Shown: one piece after another, positions 61,827-64,000 of the stretch | How positions within the stretch are numbered: the first letter of the stretch is position 1 | Layout: each line of letters starts with the position of its first letter | Source of the DNA: Trueperella pyogenes | GTDB taxonomy: Bacteria; Actinomycetota; Actinomycetes; Actinomycetales; Actinomycetaceae | Assembly (NCBI RefSeq): GCF_900460345.1 | Contig: NZ_UHHW01000002.1 | Coordinates: 186,001-250,000 of the forward strand | DNA length: 64,000 nucleotides | Direction of reading: 5' to 3' | The notes under the pieces: model-generated | Database searches by the model: none | What the model was told of the DNA's origin: nothing | Seen by the model: the letters and a program-made list of their open reading frames with translations, nothing else | Position numbers and translations under genes: made by a program

Positions 61827-61945
61827 AAGTACGTGCCTCGCTGAAGTCGCTCGCCGCCCAGCCTGGGTCGAAAGTTGTTCGACGCCGCGGCCACACCTAC
61901 GTGATCAACAAGCAAAATCCTCGCTTCAAGGGCCGTCAAGGCTGA
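61823..61945 (+). CDS. rpmJ: 50S ribosomal protein L36, zinc-free form
   Basis: A 40-residue L36 ([20 protein letters not shown], then [20 protein letters not shown]). The CxxC and Cys/His ligands of the zinc form are absent. Start overlaps the rpmE2 stop by four bases. Last gene of the operon. Confidence 0.95.
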   Translation: MKVRASLKSLAAQPGSKVVRRRGHTYVINKQNPRFKGRQG

Positions 61946-61957
61946 GTGGGATTGGTG

Positions 61958-61987
61958 AAGTGCCCCGCACGAATGTGTGGGGCACTT
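61958..61987 (+). terminator. Rho-independent terminator of the zinc-free ribosomal operon
   Basis: AAGTGCCCC...GGGGCACTT stem, extended by GCAC/GTGT near the loop, directly followed by TTTGTG. Confidence 0.88.
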
Positions 61988-61997
61988 TTGTGTGTTG

Positions 61998-62594
61998 TCA
62001 GCTAGCGAGGATGGCCCGGGTCGCCTTTGTGCACTCGGCGATGACGACGCCGTCGTCCCAGCCTGTGTCTAGCAGTGAGAATCCGGTGGCAATGATGCCG
62101 CGGATGATTGCGGATACTGCCCGGCAGCGTTCGGAGGGGGCCGACTCAAGTGCTTCGGAGACGAGCTCGGTGAGCAGATCGTCGAGGGCGGCGTGCCCGC
62201 CGCTGTGGCCTTCGAGCTGTGAGCGCTCAAGTCCGGAGGCCTGCCGTACGAGCCAGCCGTGGCTGCTGTGTGATGCTTGCCGGAGGTTGGCTTCAACGAA
62301 AGTGACGCTTGCGGCGATCCCGCGCTCTGGTCCTGGATCGCCGGTGCGCACTGTGCGCACTTCTTCCTGCACGGCCGCGATCCATGCGGGAAAACGTCGG
62401 CCGATCACGGCGGCGCGAAGACTGTCGATGGAGTCGATGTAGCGGTAAAGGGAATTGCGTTTGATGCCTACCTTGTCGGCGACTGCGCCCGCGGTGAGTT
62501 CGCAGCCGCAGACCATGATGGCTTCTGCGGCGTCGTAGATGCGGGTGAGGGTCTCGGCGCGGCGGGCGGCGGTTTGTGGGCTCATGCGTGTCAT
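61998..62594 (-). CDS. TetR-family repressor
   Basis: A 198-residue TetR protein: HTH at about 20-65 (LTRIYDAAEAIMVCGCELTAGAVADKVGIKRNSLYRYIDSID), then a ligand-binding helical domain. It diverges from the DHA2 exporter gene, and both palindromes in the gap fit TetR dimers, so it very likely represses the exporter and itself. Start 62594; ATG 62585 also possible. Confidence 0.9.
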   Translation of the reverse strand: MTRMSPQTAARRAETLTRIYDAAEAIMVCGCELTAGAVADKVGIKRNSLYRYIDSIDSLRAAVIGRRFPAWIAAVQEEVRTVRTGDPGPERGIAASVTFVEANLRQASHSSHGWLVRQASGLERSQLEGHSGGHAALDDLLTELVSEALESAPSERCRAVSAIIRGIIATGFSLLDTGWDDGVVIAECTKATRAILAS

Positions 62595-62623
62595 TGTGCC
62601 ACGTCATGGCGGTTAGATACGAG

Positions 62624-62642
62624 TTGCGACACGGTGTCGCAA
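62624..62642. promoter_or_regulatory. TetR-type operator 1
   Basis: TTGCGACACGGTGTCGCAA, a perfect 19-bp palindrome, near the start of the TetR gene. Confidence 0.85.
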
Positions 62643-62655
62643 GGTGTTTAATTGC

Positions 62656-62680
62656 GTAGTGCGACACCCTGTCGCACTAC
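62656..62680. promoter_or_regulatory. TetR-type operator 2
   Basis: Arms GTAGTGCGACA and TGTCGCACTAC around CCC, near the exporter start. It shares the core TGCGACA/TGTCGCA with operator 1, 35 bp centre to centre. Confidence 0.85.
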
Positions 62681-62696
62681 GTTTGTAAGGATTATG

Positions 62697-64000
62697 ATGG
62701 CACCTTCCCCCTCGCGCTGGCTCATCCTCGGCGTGGTCATGTTCGGCGTCTCCCTCATCGTGCTCGACTCGACAGTTGTGGCGGTCTCAATCCCCGCCAT
62801 CATCGCCGACCTCGGCCTCACCCTCACGCAGGCGCAATGGGTGACCTCCCTGTACTCGGTCGTCTTCGCCGCCCTGCTCTTGACAGCCGGGACCCTCGAC
62901 GACCGTTTCGGCACTAAACGAACCTTCCTCACCGGCCTGGGGATCTTCGCGGGAGCCTCCCTGCTGGCGGCGCTCGCGACGTCGGCCCCCACCCTCCTGC
63001 TCGCCCGCGGCTTGCAAGGACTCGGCGGAGCCCTCGTCTTGCCCGCCACGCTCTCGACGATCAACGCGACCTTCCGCGGTGCTGCGCGAGCCGCCGCCTT
63101 CGGCCTGTGGGGAGCCGTCATGGCTGCGATGGCGGCCATCGGCCCGCTCCTGGGTGGCTGGATCACACAGACTTTCTCCTGGGAGTGGATCTTCCTCATC
63201 AATCCGCCGATCGCCGCCGTGATCTTTGTGCTCGGCTGGCGGGCGCTCGCACCCGGCGAGCGTGCCCGCGTCGGCATCGACTGGCGTGGCTCAGCCGTTT
63301 CCGCTGTTGCCATGGCCATCCTCGTGTTCGGCCTCATCGAGGCCACCACGTTTGGCTGGATCTGGATGAAGGACGACGCCGCCATCGGCACCTGGCACTG
63401 GCGAGCCGGTTGGGTCTCGCCCACGCTACTCGCGATTGTTCTCGGCGTGCTCCTGCTCGCCCTCTTCGTGTGGGATCAGTACCGGCGGGGCCGGGCGGGG
63501 CAAGTTGTCCTCCTCGATGTGAAGCTCTTCGGCCTGTCCTCCTTCACGAACGGCAATATCACCGCCATGATGGTGGCCGTCGGTGAATTTGGTGCCCTCT
63601 TCGTCCTGCCGCTGTTCCTCGTCAACGTTCAAGGCCTCGGCGCAATCGAGGCCGGATGGGTGCTGGCCTCGCTCGCCATCGGTGCATTCTTTTCCGGCGC
63701 GGCTGCGCGCCACATAGCTGGCCGAATCGGGGCGGCCTGGACCGTCGTCGTTGGCCTGGTTCTTGAAGTGGTAGGCATAGTGGTGCTCGCATCGGTGCTG
63801 CACGCCGGGTTGTCTGTGTGGGTGATGACTGCGGTGCTCGTCGTTTACGGCGTAGGGATGGGGCTGGCCTCCGCGCAGGTGGCCTCGGTTGTCCTCGTGG
63901 ACGTGCCCCTCGAGCGATCCGGCATGGGATCGGCCACGCAAACCACCTTCCGCCAGCTCGGCTCTTCGCTCGGCTCGGCCGTTGCAGGCTCGACGTTGGC
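62697..64000 (+). CDS. DHA2-family (EmrB/QacA-type) drug efflux MFS transporter, 3' end outside window
   Basis: A 14-segment proton-driven exporter; 434 residues are visible. Segment 1 contains the DHA2 motif LDSTVVAVSIPAI, the loop 2-3 motif is AGTLDDRFGTKRTFL, motif C is GPLLGGWITQ. ATG 62697 has AAGG six bases upstream (ATG 62694 also in frame). Regulated by the divergent TetR protein, which suggests an inducible resistance pump. Substrate unknown. Confidence 0.92.
   Translation, partial: MAPSPSRWLILGVVMFGVSLIVLDSTVVAVSIPAIIADLGLTLTQAQWVTSLYSVVFAALLLTAGTLDDRFGTKRTFLTGLGIFAGASLLAALATSAPTLLLARGLQGLGGALVLPATLSTINATFRGAARAAAFGLWGAVMAAMAAIGPLLGGWITQTFSWEWIFLINPPIAAVIFVLGWRALAPGERARVGIDWRGSAVSAVAMAILVFGLIEATTFGWIWMKDDAAIGTWHWRAGWVSPTLLAIVLGVLLLALFVWDQYRRGRAGQVVLLDVKLFGLSSFTNGNITAMMVAVGEFGALFVLPLFLVNVQGLGAIEAGWVLASLAIGAFFSGAAARHIAGRIGAAWTVVVGLVLEVVGIVVLASVLHAGLSVWVMTAVLVVYGVGMGLASAQVASVVLVDVPLERSGMGSATQTTFRQLGSSLGSAVAGSTL

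Overview
This 64 kb window is chromosomal DNA from a high-GC Gram-positive actinobacterium. The supporting markers are a DtxR-type metal repressor, the MoeA/Glp plus GlpR/SepX-like pair, DUF3263, DUF3027 and DUF3159 proteins, a LytR C-terminal-domain protein, a CspB-like cold-shock protein, a lone CIRCE-controlled groEL, and a zinc-free ribosomal protein operon beside an MRF-type gene. Gene content and the LAxTG surface protein fit the family Actinomycetaceae (Trueperella/Arcanobacterium-like), but I cannot fix genus or species.

Layout. 1-3300: 5' part of a sugar ABC ATPase gene, a membrane Ser/Thr kinase and a DsbA-like thiol protein. 3366-5873: tRNA-Thr followed by lower-GC DNA with an XRE regulator, a small excisionase-like ORF and an ABC export pair of the BcrA/lantibiotic-immunity type. 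6214-8244: a sortase-anchored coiled-coil surface protein with long internal DNA repeats. 8.5-14.9 kb: MFS exporter, AGE-family sugar isomerase with a structured leader, ung, DUF3263, LytR_C protein and groEL. 15.0-16.7 kb: an AT-rich patch with a transposase fossil and two orphan genes. 17-33.4 kb: mostly core genes (degenerate HD protein, SDR/acyltransferase pair, two-component system, NYN protein, PspA, TPM protein, cold-shock/DUF3027/manA, NCS2 permease, serC, dtxR, NlpC/P60, universal stress protein).

33.5-34.75 kb: tRNA-Arg followed by a 1.2 kb single-gene insert (DUF3800) bounded by a perfect 46-bp duplication of the tRNA 3' half. 34.8-44.1 kb: core genes again (large helicase-like protein without a usable Walker A, SAF protein, folate cyclo-ligase, Glp, GlpR/SepX-like protein, an alpha/beta-hydrolase-fold protein lacking its serine). 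44.1-47.0 kb: tRNA-Ala followed by a degraded prophage lysogeny region: ImmA-type peptidase, a second DUF3800 gene, an XRE repressor, a back-to-back promoter/operator switch, a small HTH gene broken at codon 2 and a truncated BRO-N antirepressor.

47.3-54.7 kb: siderophore-interacting protein, a ClpN-domain/HTH pair and a four-gene FecCD-type iron uptake operon. 54.8-58.8 kb: a GntR regulator facing a gene for two fused alpha/beta hydrolases and a sugar-porter MFS gene, with twin palindromic operators between them. 59-62 kb: DUF3159 protein and the zinc-starvation ribosome cluster. 62-64 kb: a TetR regulator with two strong operators and a truncated DHA2 drug-efflux gene.

Three themes stand out: accessory DNA sits at the 3' side of every tRNA gene in the window (two of these islands carry DUF3800 genes); metal economy recurs (DtxR, FecCD uptake, siderophore reduction, zinc-free ribosomal proteins); and several proteins keep their fold but lack the canonical catalytic residue.
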